A DNA stretch of 58,046 nucleotides from Boseongicola sp. (GTDB taxonomy: Bacteria; Pseudomonadota; Alphaproteobacteria; Rhodobacterales; Rhodobacteraceae), in contig JAPPCV010000009.1 of the NCBI GenBank assembly GCA_028824715.1, forward strand, positions 1 through 58,046, in the 5' to 3' direction. The notes under the pieces are model-generated. The model had not been told where the DNA came from. It did no database searches and saw only the letters and a program-made list of their open reading frames with translations. The stretch's first letter is position 1. Every line of letters begins with the position of its first letter. Positions 9,671 to 18,639 of the stretch are shown here, one piece after another. The translations under genes were made by a program, and so were the position numbers.

Positions 9671-11609
9671 TGGAGATCTCCCTTTTGGTTGACTTGATCG
9701 GTTCCGAACCGATTTCCGCTGCGGTAGTTTCGTGAGGTGCGCCCTTGCGCAGGTTCCAGGTGATCAGTGCCGCCGCCATCAGCACCGCCAGGGCGTCAAG
9801 CCGCCAGTCCGAGCTCAGGAAGAGCACCGCTGCCAGCGCAAATCCGAGTCGCTCGATGACACTCAGGCGGTAGGCGAAAAAGCCCATCATCGCCACACTG
9901 GCCGCGACGCCTCCGGCGATGGCGGTGACGAAGGACAGGACGACCTGTACCCAGGTGACGTCGATCGCCAGAAGCGCGGGGTCGTAGACAAAGAAGTACG
10001 GAACCACGAAGGCGGCCATGCCGAACTGGCAGGCCAAAACCGCGATCTTCAGAGGGTTGCCATGCGAGATCGATGCCGCCGCGTAGGCCGCAAGCGCAAC
10101 TGGCGGCGTTATCGAGGACAGCATCGCCGAGTAAAGCACAAACAGATGGGCCGCCAGAAGACCGACTCCCAGATCGACGAGGGCAGGCGCGACCAGCGTG
10201 GCCACCAGGATATAGGCCGCCGCAGTCGGCAGGCCCATCCCGAGGATCAAGCAAGTGAGCATGGTCAGCACCAGTGCGACGTGCAATTGACCGCCTGACA
10301 GAAGCACCACGAGGGTCGAGAACTTCAGCCCGATGCCCGTCAGCGTGATGATCCCGATGATCACGCCCGCCGCGGCACAAGCCAGGGCAACCGGGATGAC
10401 TGCATTGGCGGCCGCAATCGCGGTCTCGACCATCCGGCGTGGTGTCTGCGCCGAGGCGCGGCTGAAGAAGCTGACGATCACCGAAGTTGCCACCGCCCAG
10501 AACGACGACAGCATGATCGAATAGCCGTTCAGCAGCATGCCGACGAACACCGGCAGGGGTGCCAGCAGATAGGACCGTTTGGCGATGGATCCCCAGTCCA
10601 CTATGGAATCGGCGTCGCGCAACAGGGGGATGTTTCGTTTCACCGCCTCGAAATGCACCATCGCCAGCAGCACGGCATAGAAGATCACTGCGGGCAGGAA
10701 AGCTGCCTTGGCAATTGTCAGGTAGGACGTCGCGGTGAATTCGGCCATGATGAAGGCCGCGGCACCCATCACCGGAGGCATCAACTGCCCTCCGGTCGAG
10801 GCGACCGCCTCGATGGCCCCCGCGGCTTCCTTGCGATAGCCGCTCTTGCGCATGAGCGGGATCGAGATTGGACCAGTGGTCAGCACGTTCGCGACGGCGG
10901 TGCCGGAAATCATGCCCATCAGGCTGGAACCAACCACGGCTGCCTTCGCAGGTCCCCCCCGCAACCGGCCCGTCAGCCCCGTGGCGAAATCCATCAGCAC
11001 CTGCCCGGCACCAGTCTTTTCCAGGAGGGCACCCAAGACCACGACGCCGGTGACGAAGGTGGCACTGACGCCCAGCGGTGTGCCGAAGATGCCGCCGCCT
11101 CCAAGATAGAGCTGTGCGGTGACACGTTTCAGGGAATAGCCTCGATGCGCCAAGCCATCGGGCAAGTAAGCACCGAACAGGCCGTAGGCGACGAAAATCG
11201 ACGCCAGGATCACGATGGGCCAACCGACTGTCCGGCGACACGCATCGAACAGGACCGTCATCAGAATGACGGCAAAGAGAATCTCGAGATCGGTGATCTC
11301 GCCCCATCGGTCATTGATGGCGTCAAAGTTCACAATGTGATGCCCGGTCGCGGTGACGCCTGCAACGAGGACAACAAGAATCCAAAGCCTCTGCAGGGTC
11401 AGCGAGAAGCCCGCCGGCCCTTCCGTTTCGATGGAAGCCCGAAGCGCGACAACATAGACCAGCGCTATGACCAGAAGCAGGTGACCGCTGCGCTGCAAGC
11501 CATCGGGGAAAACGCCGAAATAGGCGGTGTAGAGCGTCAGGCTGACCAGCAACACGGAAAGCATGCCGATGATCCAGCCAAATAGCCGGTCAGGCAGGAC
11601 GTTATGCAT
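9654..11609 (-). CDS. TRAP transporter permease, fused small and large subunits (TAXI type)
   Basis: A 651-residue polytopic membrane protein combining the DctQ-like (4 TM) and DctM-like (12 TM) parts, as usual for TAXI systems; uptake is driven by an ion gradient. The DctM domain contains GMISGTAVANVLTTGPISIPLM and AIEAVASTGGQLMPPVMGAAAF, conserved substrate/ion-path motifs, and later LGMGLPTAAAYILVATLVAP. The start at 11609 overlaps the upstream ROK stop (ATGCATAA); an in-frame ATG at 11627 would add six residues. It is the second gene of the operon and its end overlaps the binding-protein start. Confidence 0.9.
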   Translation of the reverse strand: MHNVLPDRLFGWIIGMLSVLLVSLTLYTAYFGVFPDGLQRSGHLLLVIALVYVVALRASIETEGPAGFSLTLQRLWILVVLVAGVTATGHHIVNFDAINDRWGEITDLEILFAVILMTVLFDACRRTVGWPIVILASIFVAYGLFGAYLPDGLAHRGYSLKRVTAQLYLGGGGIFGTPLGVSATFVTGVVVLGALLEKTGAGQVLMDFATGLTGRLRGGPAKAAVVGSSLMGMISGTAVANVLTTGPISIPLMRKSGYRKEAAGAIEAVASTGGQLMPPVMGAAAFIMAEFTATSYLTIAKAAFLPAVIFYAVLLAMVHFEAVKRNIPLLRDADSIVDWGSIAKRSYLLAPLPVFVGMLLNGYSIMLSSFWAVATSVIVSFFSRASAQTPRRMVETAIAAANAVIPVALACAAAGVIIGIITLTGIGLKFSTLVVLLSGGQLHVALVLTMLTCLILGMGLPTAAAYILVATLVAPALVDLGVGLLAAHLFVLYSAMLSSITPPVALAAYAAASISHGNPLKIAVLACQFGMAAFVVPYFFVYDPALLAIDVTWVQVVLSFVTAIAGGVAASVAMMGFFAYRLSVIERLGFALAAVLFLSSDWRLDALAVLMAAALITWNLRKGAPHETTAAEIGSEPIKSTKREISNETHA

Positions 11610-12864
11610 TGGCCGCCACTTTGGCATTGCCTGAAGCGCTGTTGTTCAGGCGCTCGTAGTCAAGCCGATCAGAGTAGCAAAACGTGTGCAATGCCAGCAG
11701 AGACGCTGCGTCGGCCGGTGAAACCATGCCCTTGACCAATCGAAACCCGCTGTCGGGCCCATAGCCGAAGGAGGCGGTCAGCCCTTGCTCGGCACCCCTG
11801 AAATAGGCGTCCTTCGACCCCAGCGTGCCGCTGAGGATGATCAGCTCGGGCGCGAGAATCTTGGCCAGCGGGTCCAGCGCTTCGGCCAGATGCAGCCCGG
11901 CTTCGTATAGATGGTCGCCGTTCGATGCGTCATCGACCGCCGCCAGGAGCGACCTGGCATAGACCGGCAGTTTCGAGCAATCGAACGTGTCGTGATCCAG
12001 CTTTCCCAGCTTGGCAAGCAGGCCGAATCCCGTGGCGGTTAGATTGAGGCAATCGTTCCGCCCACAGGTGCAGCGCAGCGGCCGCTTCTCCAAGCGGAAA
12101 TGGCCAACGCGACCCGCATCACCGGACGCCCCGCGCACCACCCGACCGCCGGAGATGGCACCGACGCCCGCAAAGGTCGCGACATGAGCCAGCGCGAATT
12201 CAGAGACATCGCGCGCCGCACCGAACCGCATCTCCGACAGGGCGAGCGCGTTGGCGATGTTCTCGATTTCCACCGGCAGGCCGGTGTTCCCGCGCACCTC
12301 CTCCCAGAACTGGCCGCCGTCGTTTCCCCACCCGAAGTATTCAGAGCAGACGATCTCGTTCCGCTCGGGTGACGTATTGGCTGACAGGGCCACGCCAACG
12401 CCAGCGATGCGGTCAATGTCGATGCCGGCCTCCTTGATCAGGGCACACAGCGCGCTGGAATAAAGTCTCGCGGTTTCAGCGGCGTCTTCGAAGGACGTGT
12501 TGTCGACTTCCTGGCGGGCGATTGTCTGGCCATTTGCGTCGCAGATCGACACCTCAGAGAAATAGGCCGACACGGTAATGCCCGCTGCAAAAACGCCCTT
12601 GGGAATGATCCGCAACCCAATGCGCGGCCTGCCTATCCTGCGTTGCCTGCCGGTGTCTGCCACGGGCGGGTCAAACTCTTCGATGATCTCGGCGGCCAGC
12701 AGATCCCGCGCGATCCGTGTCAAGGCCATTTCGGAAAATCCGAAGCGCCGGACCAAGTCGGCACGGGACACGCCCGGTTCTGCCTGGATCCGGCTTAGCA
12801 TAAGGCCTCGATGCGTACGGCGAAGGCTGGCCGGGGTCGCGCCTGAGGAACTTTTACTAACCAT
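11602..12864 (-). CDS. ROK-family transcriptional regulator (NagC/XylR-like)
   Basis: A 420-residue protein with an N-terminal winged helix (about residues 15-75: HRGLMLSRIQAEPGVSRADLVRRFGFS...ALTRIARDLLAA) and a C-terminal ROK sugar-kinase-like domain. The ROK zinc site is present as CTCGRNDC (about residues 263-270). GVGVALSAN and the acidic sugar-binding residues are partly kept, consistent with an effector-sensing role rather than a kinase. It is the first gene of the minus-strand operon with the TRAP transporter and a sulfatase, so it most likely represses these genes until a sugar-like ligand is present. An inverted repeat overlapping its start codon (12856-12872) suggests autoregulation. 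Confidence 0.88.
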   Translation of the reverse strand: MVSKSSSGATPASLRRTHRGLMLSRIQAEPGVSRADLVRRFGFSEMALTRIARDLLAAEIIEEFDPPVADTGRQRRIGRPRIGLRIIPKGVFAAGITVSAYFSEVSICDANGQTIARQEVDNTSFEDAAETARLYSSALCALIKEAGIDIDRIAGVGVALSANTSPERNEIVCSEYFGWGNDGGQFWEEVRGNTGLPVEIENIANALALSEMRFGAARDVSEFALAHVATFAGVGAISGGRVVRGASGDAGRVGHFRLEKRPLRCTCGRNDCLNLTATGFGLLAKLGKLDHDTFDCSKLPVYARSLLAAVDDASNGDHLYEAGLHLAEALDPLAKILAPELIILSGTLGSKDAYFRGAEQGLTASFGYGPDSGFRLVKGMVSPADAASLLALHTFCYSDRLDYERLNNSASGNAKVAANA

Positions 12865-12872
12865 CTGTTAGT
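12856..12872. promoter_or_regulatory. Inverted repeat at the ROK regulator start (candidate operator)
   Basis: ACTAAC-N5-GTTAGT lies across the ROK gene start codon (ATG at 12864 on the minus strand) in AT-rich DNA. The half sites resemble the TTAGTTT-type boxes of XylR/NagC-like ROK operators. The position fits autorepression of the ROK-TRAP-sulfatase operon. Assignment is inferred from symmetry and location only. Confidence 0.45.
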
Positions 12873-12951
12873 TTGTAATGGCATTGCCTTGGTTCTGTCA
12901 AACGCTACCCGCTCAAGAGGACTCTCCATGTTCGTGGAAGAGGGCCAGGAT

Positions 12952-14574
12952 TCAGGACCTGCCCGCGTTGCCTTCACTTGCGGAAAGATGTGCTGGCAGT
13001 GGCAGGATTCCTTCGATGATCGAGGCCACGTCCTCTTGAGAAATGGCAGGAAAATGTGGCGGGATCGGATCGATCCTGGGCAATCGACGGTCTGCCTTGG
13101 TTCCGTCCACGCCACCGGACCCACGTCGCACATAGCGCGTCTCGTCGCCCGTGCGCGCCACGTAGTCCCAATCAGCGGGTTCGCCGGGTGTGGCCTTCAG
13201 GAACAGCCGTTCGGCCTGGCTGGCGCGGATCTGCCGGTCGATCTCTTGCGGGTCCCACCCGTCCATGAGAATGGACTTGAGTCGCGCGAGCGTGTCCTCG
13301 TAGGACGGATCGCCCGCAAGGTTCCGCAGTTCGTCGCGGTCTGCCTCAAGATCGAACAACAGGTCGGGGTGACCGTGAGTGTAGATCAGCTTGAACCGAC
13401 CCTGCCGGACCATGCGGTGCGGAACGCAAGGCCCTATGCCGTAGTAGTCGGAAACCACCAGATCGCGGGTCGTGCCTCCCGTCAGCGCAGGCTCAAGGCT
13501 CTCACCGTCGCAAGGCAGCGCCACCTCGCCGCCCCCGATGCCAACAAGCGTCGGCAGCAGATCGACCAGCGAGACGCACTCCTTCACGCGTCGCGGCGCA
13601 TATCGCGGCGGTGCCGAAATCATCAACGGAACCCGCGCCGACCATTCATAGAAGCTTTGCTTGAACCACATTCCACGCTCGCCCAGCATCTCGCCGTGGT
13701 CGGCGCAGAAAACGATGACGGTGTTGTCGGCCTGACCGCTGGCTTCCAGTGCCCCGAGGATTTCGCCCACCTTGTCGTCGATGAATGAGATCATGGCGTA
13801 ATAGCCGTGCCGCGCGCGTCGCAGGTCATCTTCGATCACTCGATGCCTGTGCCGCCCATGGGCAAAGAACAGTGCGCGCGACGCATAGTCGAGATCGTCG
13901 AAGGGCAGCGCTCCGACTCTTGGCATGTTGATCTTGTCGGGGTCGTAGCGGTCCCAGTACCGTTGATCAGCGACAAACGGCGTGTGCGGGCTGGTGAATG
14001 ACGCGATCTGAAACCACGGACCCGCGTCAGCGGCACGCCGCGCCAGATCATATATCGTCTGAACGGTGGAATGGGCGACCTCTTCGTCGAAGTCCTCTTG
14101 CAAAGTGCGTGCCGCAGGTCCGGCATCGACGACACCGTTCAATCCCGTGGCCGAAGGAACGAAGGCCGGGCCCGCATGCCAGTCGGCCACCCATTCAAAA
14201 CCCGACGGATACACATCCGTCACCGTGCGTTCGTTGAATCCGTGCAGTTGGTCCGGGCCGATGAAGTGCATCTTTCCCGACAGGACGGTGTGATAGCCAA
14301 GGTGGCGCAGATGATGTGCCAGCGTCGGCTGACTGGAGGCCAGTTCGCAGGCGTTGTCCCAGACCTTGATTGCGGGGATCAGCCGCCCCGACATCATCGA
14401 GGCGCGCGACGGCACGCAAACAGGATAGTTGCAGTAGGCATTGTCAAATATCACGCTTGCCGCCGCCAGCCGGTCAAGGTTCGGCGTCTTGCAATCCGGG
14501 TTGCCATGGAATGACAACGCCTGCGGGGCCAGTTGGTCGGCCATGATCATCAGGATGTTCGGTTGATCAGTCAT
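12952..14574 (-). CDS. Second sulfatase, choline-sulfatase-like
   Basis: A 540-residue type I sulfatase, clearly paralogous to the one at 7062-8633. Visible motifs: MTDQPNILMIMADQL (metal Asp), VCVPSRASMMSGR with formylglycine Cys53 (Ser replaces the usual Thr), LSGKMHFIGPDQLHGFNER, TDVYPSGFEW and CADHGEMLGERGMWFK. There is no signal peptide, so hydrolysis is cytoplasmic. ATG 14574 is chosen because the family N-terminus begins there; the longer frame to 14625 would overlap the preceding gene. It is the last gene of an operon with a GMC oxidoreductase and an unknown 134-residue protein, which suggests a sulfated alcohol that is desulfated and oxidised. Confidence 0.84.
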   Translation of the reverse strand: MTDQPNILMIMADQLAPQALSFHGNPDCKTPNLDRLAAASVIFDNAYCNYPVCVPSRASMMSGRLIPAIKVWDNACELASSQPTLAHHLRHLGYHTVLSGKMHFIGPDQLHGFNERTVTDVYPSGFEWVADWHAGPAFVPSATGLNGVVDAGPAARTLQEDFDEEVAHSTVQTIYDLARRAADAGPWFQIASFTSPHTPFVADQRYWDRYDPDKINMPRVGALPFDDLDYASRALFFAHGRHRHRVIEDDLRRARHGYYAMISFIDDKVGEILGALEASGQADNTVIVFCADHGEMLGERGMWFKQSFYEWSARVPLMISAPPRYAPRRVKECVSLVDLLPTLVGIGGGEVALPCDGESLEPALTGGTTRDLVVSDYYGIGPCVPHRMVRQGRFKLIYTHGHPDLLFDLEADRDELRNLAGDPSYEDTLARLKSILMDGWDPQEIDRQIRASQAERLFLKATPGEPADWDYVARTGDETRYVRRGSGGVDGTKADRRLPRIDPIPPHFPAISQEDVASIIEGILPLPAHLSASEGNAGRS

Positions 14575-14584
14575 CAATGCGCCC

Positions 14585-14989
14585 TCACACACTGGCCCGG
14601 CGATCTGCCGGGTGCTCGGTGGCATGGAACGGGATGGTCACGGAGCCTTTCGACTCGCCGGGGCCCACCGTGCCGTCCTTGATGCCGACAAGCGGCAAGC
14701 AGGTCTTCGGGACGTTGCCCGTCTTGAAATGCAGCAGGCCGCTTTCGCCTTCGGCAACAAGGCGCTCCATGAGGCAGGCGCGTTCGGAACGGAGGCAGGA
14801 CGACAAGCTGAAGGCGAAGTCGTTGGCGAATCCCGCAGCCTCCTTCACCGTGTCATGGGCGATCGCCGACAGGGCCGGGCCGTAGATCCCTTCGCGCGCG
14901 ACGTGATCATCCAACGCGCCGGCGAACGTCTCACCGCAAGTTGCCACGATTTCGTCCGGTGCAGCGGCGTTGCGAATCTCAATTGGCAT
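14585..14989 (-). CDS. Conserved-looking protein of unknown function (134 aa)
   Basis: I do not recognise this family. The protein begins MPIEIRNAAAPDEIVATCGETF and is soluble, with no signal or membrane segment. It contains three Cys residues (C18, and a C...C pair in LSSCLRSERACLMERL) and a C-terminal beta-rich half (GLLHFKTGNVPKTCLPLVGIKDGTVGPG). Its start overlaps the 3' end of the GMC oxidoreductase gene by 11 bp and it stops 10 bp before the sulfatase start, so it is translationally embedded between two enzyme genes and is very probably real. It could be a small subunit or a pathway accessory. Confidence 0.65.
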   Translation of the reverse strand: MPIEIRNAAAPDEIVATCGETFAGALDDHVAREGIYGPALSAIAHDTVKEAAGFANDFAFSLSSCLRSERACLMERLVAEGESGLLHFKTGNVPKTCLPLVGIKDGTVGPGESKGSVTIPFHATEHPADRRASV

Positions 14990-16622
14990 GGGTGTCTTCC
15001 CGACCGTTCTGATGCCTTGTGGCGGAGACCTCGGCGCGGATCATTGCGGCGGCTTTTTCGGCGATCATGTAAGTTGGCGCATTGGTGTTGGCCGAAGTGA
15101 TCCTTGGCATGACGGAGGCATCGACGACGCGCAGACCGTCGACGCCGTTCACCCGCAACTCGGGGTCCACGACGGCGCGCGTGTCCGATCCCATGCGGCA
15201 GGTCCCAACCAGATGATAGACCGTTCCCGCCATTTGGCGCACGGCCCGCAGCACTTCGGCGTCGCTCTGATGCTCGGCACCCGGAACGACCTCGCGCCGC
15301 CACCGCCGGCGAAATTCGGGCCGCCCATAAAGCTCGCGCACCAAGCGGACGCCCTCGACGACAACCTTCTGGTCCTTCCCGCTTGAGAGATAGTTTGTGC
15401 GAATGCGCGGATCAGCGAATGGATCGGTCGTAGCAATTTGAACCGAGCCGCGGCTTTCCGGGTGGCACTGCCAGAACGAGGTCGTGAAGCCGGAGTAGCG
15501 ATGCAAGGGCAATCCCGGCTTGTCGACAGACAGCGGCATGACGAACAATTGCAGATCCGGGCGCCCCCTTGAGGCGCATTTTGTGCAGGCAGCCCCGCCA
15601 ACCTGGCCTGCGCCCACGGTCAGGGGTCCGCGCGCTTGCAGCAGCCACTCCAGGCCCATTCTTGCCAGGGCGAATGGGTTGCGCATGTGATCGTTGAGCG
15701 ATGCACCACGCTCGTCCAACTCCACAATCGTGCGCATCTGCAAATGGTCTTGCAGGTTCTCACCAACCTCTGGTGCATCCTGGCGCACAGCAATGCCGTG
15801 TTCGCGCAGGAGCCCGGCTGGCCCGATCCCGGACAACTGCAACAGCTGCGGCGACTGGACAGACCCGCCACAAAGGATCACTTCGCAGTCGGCGTGGACC
15901 TCGAATGCTGCACCGTCCCTGACATACCGGACGCCCACGGCGCGTAACTTGTCAAAGATGATCGACGTCACGTGGGCATTTGTCTCCAGCGCAAGATTCG
16001 GTCGTTGCAGGGCCGGATGAAGAAAGGCGGTTGCCGCACTGTCGCGCCATCGCCCGCGCAGGGTCAGCTGGTATGTTCCTACGCCATGAGCACTTTCGCC
16101 GTTGAAGTCGTCGTTGCGTGGCAGCCCATGAGCCAAGGCCGCCTGAAGCCAGTCGTTGCAGGCTGGATTGTCATTGCGCAGGTCGGAGACCTGCAAGGGA
16201 CCGTGCGCACCCCGAAATTGCGACGGCGGCCCGGCATAGGTCTCAACTGCCCTGAAATGCGGCAACACGTCCTGGAACGACCACCCGTCCGCTCCGAGAG
16301 CCTCCCAGTCATCGAAGTCCGCGTGCTGTCCCCGGATGTAGATCAACCCGTTGATCGAGCTTGACCCGCCAACGACCCGCCCACGCGGACAATCCGCCTG
16401 TCGCCCTGCGATTCCGGGATCGGGGTCGCCAAGATACAAGTGCGAGACGCGCTTGTCGTAGATCGACCTGTAGTAGCCGACAGGAAGCTTCAGCCAGAAT
16501 CCGCGGTCTGGCCCACCACCTTCAAGGACGAGAATGCGCGCTGCTTCATCTTCGGACAGACGGGCGGCAAGCGTCGACCCCGCCGTTCCCGATCCGATGA
16601 TGATGTAATCATAGCCAGTCAC
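14979..16622 (-). CDS. GMC-family FAD oxidoreductase (choline-dehydrogenase/alcohol-dehydrogenase-like)
   Basis: A 547-residue flavoenzyme oxidising an alcohol to an aldehyde or acid. The N-terminus has the FAD dinucleotide fold DYIIIGSGTAGSTLAARLSE; GRVVGGSSSINGLIYIRG is GMC signature 1; GGSVQSPQLLQLSGIGP is signature 2; the C-terminus has the catalytic His in YHLVGTCRMG and the Asn/His region SANTNAPTYMIAEKAAAMI. The start is a GTG at 16622; a TTG at 16637 is the only longer option and has no ribosome binding site. First gene of an operon with the 134-aa protein and a sulfatase, transcribed away from the GntR regulator. BetA-like activity on choline would fit the choline-sulfatase neighbour, but other polyols are equally possible. 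Confidence 0.87.
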   Translation of the reverse strand: MTGYDYIIIGSGTAGSTLAARLSEDEAARILVLEGGGPDRGFWLKLPVGYYRSIYDKRVSHLYLGDPDPGIAGRQADCPRGRVVGGSSSINGLIYIRGQHADFDDWEALGADGWSFQDVLPHFRAVETYAGPPSQFRGAHGPLQVSDLRNDNPACNDWLQAALAHGLPRNDDFNGESAHGVGTYQLTLRGRWRDSAATAFLHPALQRPNLALETNAHVTSIIFDKLRAVGVRYVRDGAAFEVHADCEVILCGGSVQSPQLLQLSGIGPAGLLREHGIAVRQDAPEVGENLQDHLQMRTIVELDERGASLNDHMRNPFALARMGLEWLLQARGPLTVGAGQVGGAACTKCASRGRPDLQLFVMPLSVDKPGLPLHRYSGFTTSFWQCHPESRGSVQIATTDPFADPRIRTNYLSSGKDQKVVVEGVRLVRELYGRPEFRRRWRREVVPGAEHQSDAEVLRAVRQMAGTVYHLVGTCRMGSDTRAVVDPELRVNGVDGLRVVDASVMPRITSANTNAPTYMIAEKAAAMIRAEVSATRHQNGREDTHAN

Positions 16623-16640
16623 GCAGGCCGCCCGCAAAAG

Positions 16641-16654
16641 TTCTATCTATAGGA
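16641..16654. promoter_or_regulatory. Candidate GntR operator, copy 1
   Basis: TTCTATCTATAGGA contains the near-palindrome CTAT-CTATAG, 19 bp upstream of the GMC gene start. It is a near copy of the site at 16687-16699; the two starts are 46 bp apart. Location between the divergent gntR and GMC genes makes it a likely binding site of the neighbouring GntR protein. Confidence 0.5.
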
Positions 16655-16686
16655 CTAATCGGACGGCGCTGGTCATGCAAGAAAAA

Positions 16687-16699
16687 TTCTATATATAGG
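16687..16699. promoter_or_regulatory. Candidate GntR operator, copy 2
   Basis: TTCTATATATAGG contains the perfect 10-bp palindrome CTATATATAG, lying 31 bp before the gntR start at 16730. It differs from copy 1 at one of the first twelve bases. Twin sites at this spacing in a divergent promoter suggest cooperative repression of both operons. Confidence 0.5.
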
Positions 16700-16729
16700 T
16701 TTTTGGAATTTTTTTGGACGACCGCGCAC

Positions 16730-17458
16730 ATGATTGATGCACTTCGGCAAAGCCGATCTCCGCTCTACCTCCAGATCGCCGAGATCCTGCGACAGAAGCT
16801 CGGCCGGGGCGTCTGGACACCTGGCGAACTCTTGCCAACGATTTCCGAGCTTTCGGCGGAGTACTCGGTCGCCAAGATCACGGTGCGGCAAGCCGTGAAG
16901 ATCCTGGAAGAAGAAGGACTGCTGGACTCGCGACGTGGGCGCGGAACGACGGTCTTGCCGCCGCCACCGGCACGGGATCGGTTACACCTGGGCACGCGAC
17001 TGTCCACGCTTGTCGACCTCTATCGCGGGGACAGGCCCGCGCTTGACCTGCTGGAAGACCGCGACGCCGAAGTGCCGGGCGAGCCGTTGATTGGCGAGCT
17101 ATCGGACAGGGGCTATCATCTCTTGCGCCGCACCCATTCGCGCGACGGCGAAACCTATTGCGTCATCTCGATCTACTTCGAAAAGGACCTGTTTGCCCGC
17201 CACGAAGCCGAATTCAGAACCCGGCTTGCCTTGCCTGTGCTTGTCGATTCCGAGGACATCGACGTGGCACGGGCCCGCCAGTCACTGACGATTGGCAAGT
17301 GCGACTACGAATTGGCTGTCTTGCTGGGCCTTGCGGTTGGCGACCCGGTGGTCGAGGTTCGGCGTGTCATTTGCGATCGCCATGATCGGGTGCTCTACTT
17401 TGCGGACGTCACCTACCGAAGCGACTTTGTCCGCCTTGAGATGGATCTTCTCGCATGA
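16730..17458 (+). CDS. GntR-family transcriptional regulator (HutC/UTRA type)
   Basis: A 242-residue regulator. The N-terminal winged helix reads SPLYLQIAEILRQKL...GELLPTISELSAEY...ITVRQAVKILEEEGLL (residues about 8-65), followed by DSRRGRGTTVLP. The C-terminal part (about 85-240) is a UTRA ligand-binding domain, ending in RVLYFADVTYRSDFVRLEMDL. ATG 16730 is chosen because the DNA-binding domain starts soon after; the frame extends to a TTG at 16703. It overlaps the following enolase-superfamily gene by 4 bp and diverges from the GMC/sulfatase operon, so it probably controls both through the sites at 16641 and 16687. Confidence 0.86.
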   Translation: MIDALRQSRSPLYLQIAEILRQKLGRGVWTPGELLPTISELSAEYSVAKITVRQAVKILEEEGLLDSRRGRGTTVLPPPPARDRLHLGTRLSTLVDLYRGDRPALDLLEDRDAEVPGEPLIGELSDRGYHLLRRTHSRDGETYCVISIYFEKDLFARHEAEFRTRLALPVLVDSEDIDVARARQSLTIGKCDYELAVLLGLAVGDPVVEVRRVICDRHDRVLYFADVTYRSDFVRLEMDLLA

Positions 17459-18639
17459 TCGACATTGCGCGCATTCAGGCCTGGGCCTTCCGCTGTCCCA
17501 CGACGGAGCCGGTCGCCACATCCTTCGGCACAATGCATGACCGACCGGCGGTGCTGGTCCGGATCGAAGACCGTGACGGCGCATTCGGCTGGGGCGAGAT
17601 CTGGGCAAACTGGCCTGCCGCCGGGGCCGAGCATCGCGTGCGCCTTCTCGAAATGGACTTGGCACATCTGGTCCTTGATACCCAGGCAGCGTCACCGGCG
17701 GAATTCTTCCACAAGCTTGACGCACGGTCGCGGATTCGCGCCGTGCAATGCGGCGAAGCGGGACCGTTCGCCCAAGTGATCGCCGGACTTGACATCGCGC
17801 TTTGGGACATGGCCGCGCGCCGCAAGGGCCTTCCGCTTCGACGCCTGATCCGCGCTGCCGCGCCGAACAGCGTGCCGGCGTACGCGAGCGGCATGCAGAT
17901 TGCGGCGGCGAGTGACCTGATGCCGCACGCGCGGACCGATGGACACCATAGGTTCAAGCTGAAGGTAGGCTTCGACATGGAGGCCGACATCGCCGCCGTA
18001 TGCGACATCCAGGCAGCGTTGGCGGAGCACGAGTTGATCGCTTGCGACGCCAACCAGGCTTGGTCGCTGGAACAGTCCCTGCAATTCGTGACCGGCGTCG
18101 CGATCGTCCCGTTGCACTGGCTGGAAGAGCCGCTGCCTGTGTTCGCTGACACCACCCAATGGCAAACTCTCGCGGACCATTCCACGATTCCGCTGGCGGG
18201 AGGAGAAAACATCATCGGGGAGGCAGACTTCGATGACGCAATCAAGTCCGGACATCTGTCCGTCATTCAACCCGACATGACGAAATGGGGAGGTGTCTCC
18301 GGCTGCCTCGCAGTGGCACGAAACGCGCTTGCCAATGGCCGCCGCTACTTCCCGCACTTCCTTGGCGCAGGCATCGGCATGGCCGCATCGGCCGAACTGC
18401 TTGCCGGCGTGGGCGGGGACGGGTTGCTGGAGGTCGACGTCAACGACAACCCATTGAGGTCGATGTTCTTTGACGGCGGCGAACCAGTGGCGGACGGCAT
18501 GTGGAAATGTTCCGACGGGCCAGGTCTCGGGATTGACGTCATTCCGGACGGGCTAGAGCAGCTCCAGACGCTATACGCCGAAATCACCCAGGCATCTGTT
18601 GACAATCATGTTGCCGCGATCACGCCGGCGACGAGATGA
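17455..18639 (+). CDS. Enolase-superfamily dehydratase/racemase (mandelate racemase-like), 3' end altered by an IS
   Basis: A protein of 394 residues as read. The barrel has the KxK pair in HRFKLKVGF, metal ligands Asp (IACDANQAW), Glu (WLEEPLP) and Glu (AGGENI), and an Asp/His dyad in QPDMTKWGGVSG and FPHFLGAGIG. This is the mandelate-racemase subgroup, mostly acid-sugar dehydratases or epimerases. Its ATG overlaps the gntR stop (ATGA). The last 14 codons (from 18595) lie inside an IS5-type element whose terminal repeat begins there, so the natural C-terminus has been replaced. Since the catalytic barrel and cap are complete the enzyme may still work. Substrate unknown. Confidence 0.82.
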   Translation: MIDIARIQAWAFRCPTTEPVATSFGTMHDRPAVLVRIEDRDGAFGWGEIWANWPAAGAEHRVRLLEMDLAHLVLDTQAASPAEFFHKLDARSRIRAVQCGEAGPFAQVIAGLDIALWDMAARRKGLPLRRLIRAAAPNSVPAYASGMQIAAASDLMPHARTDGHHRFKLKVGFDMEADIAAVCDIQAALAEHELIACDANQAWSLEQSLQFVTGVAIVPLHWLEEPLPVFADTTQWQTLADHSTIPLAGGENIIGEADFDDAIKSGHLSVIQPDMTKWGGVSGCLAVARNALANGRRYFPHFLGAGIGMAASAELLAGVGGDGLLEVDVNDNPLRSMFFDGGEPVADGMWKCSDGPGLGIDVIPDGLEQLQTLYAEITQASVDNHVAAITPATR

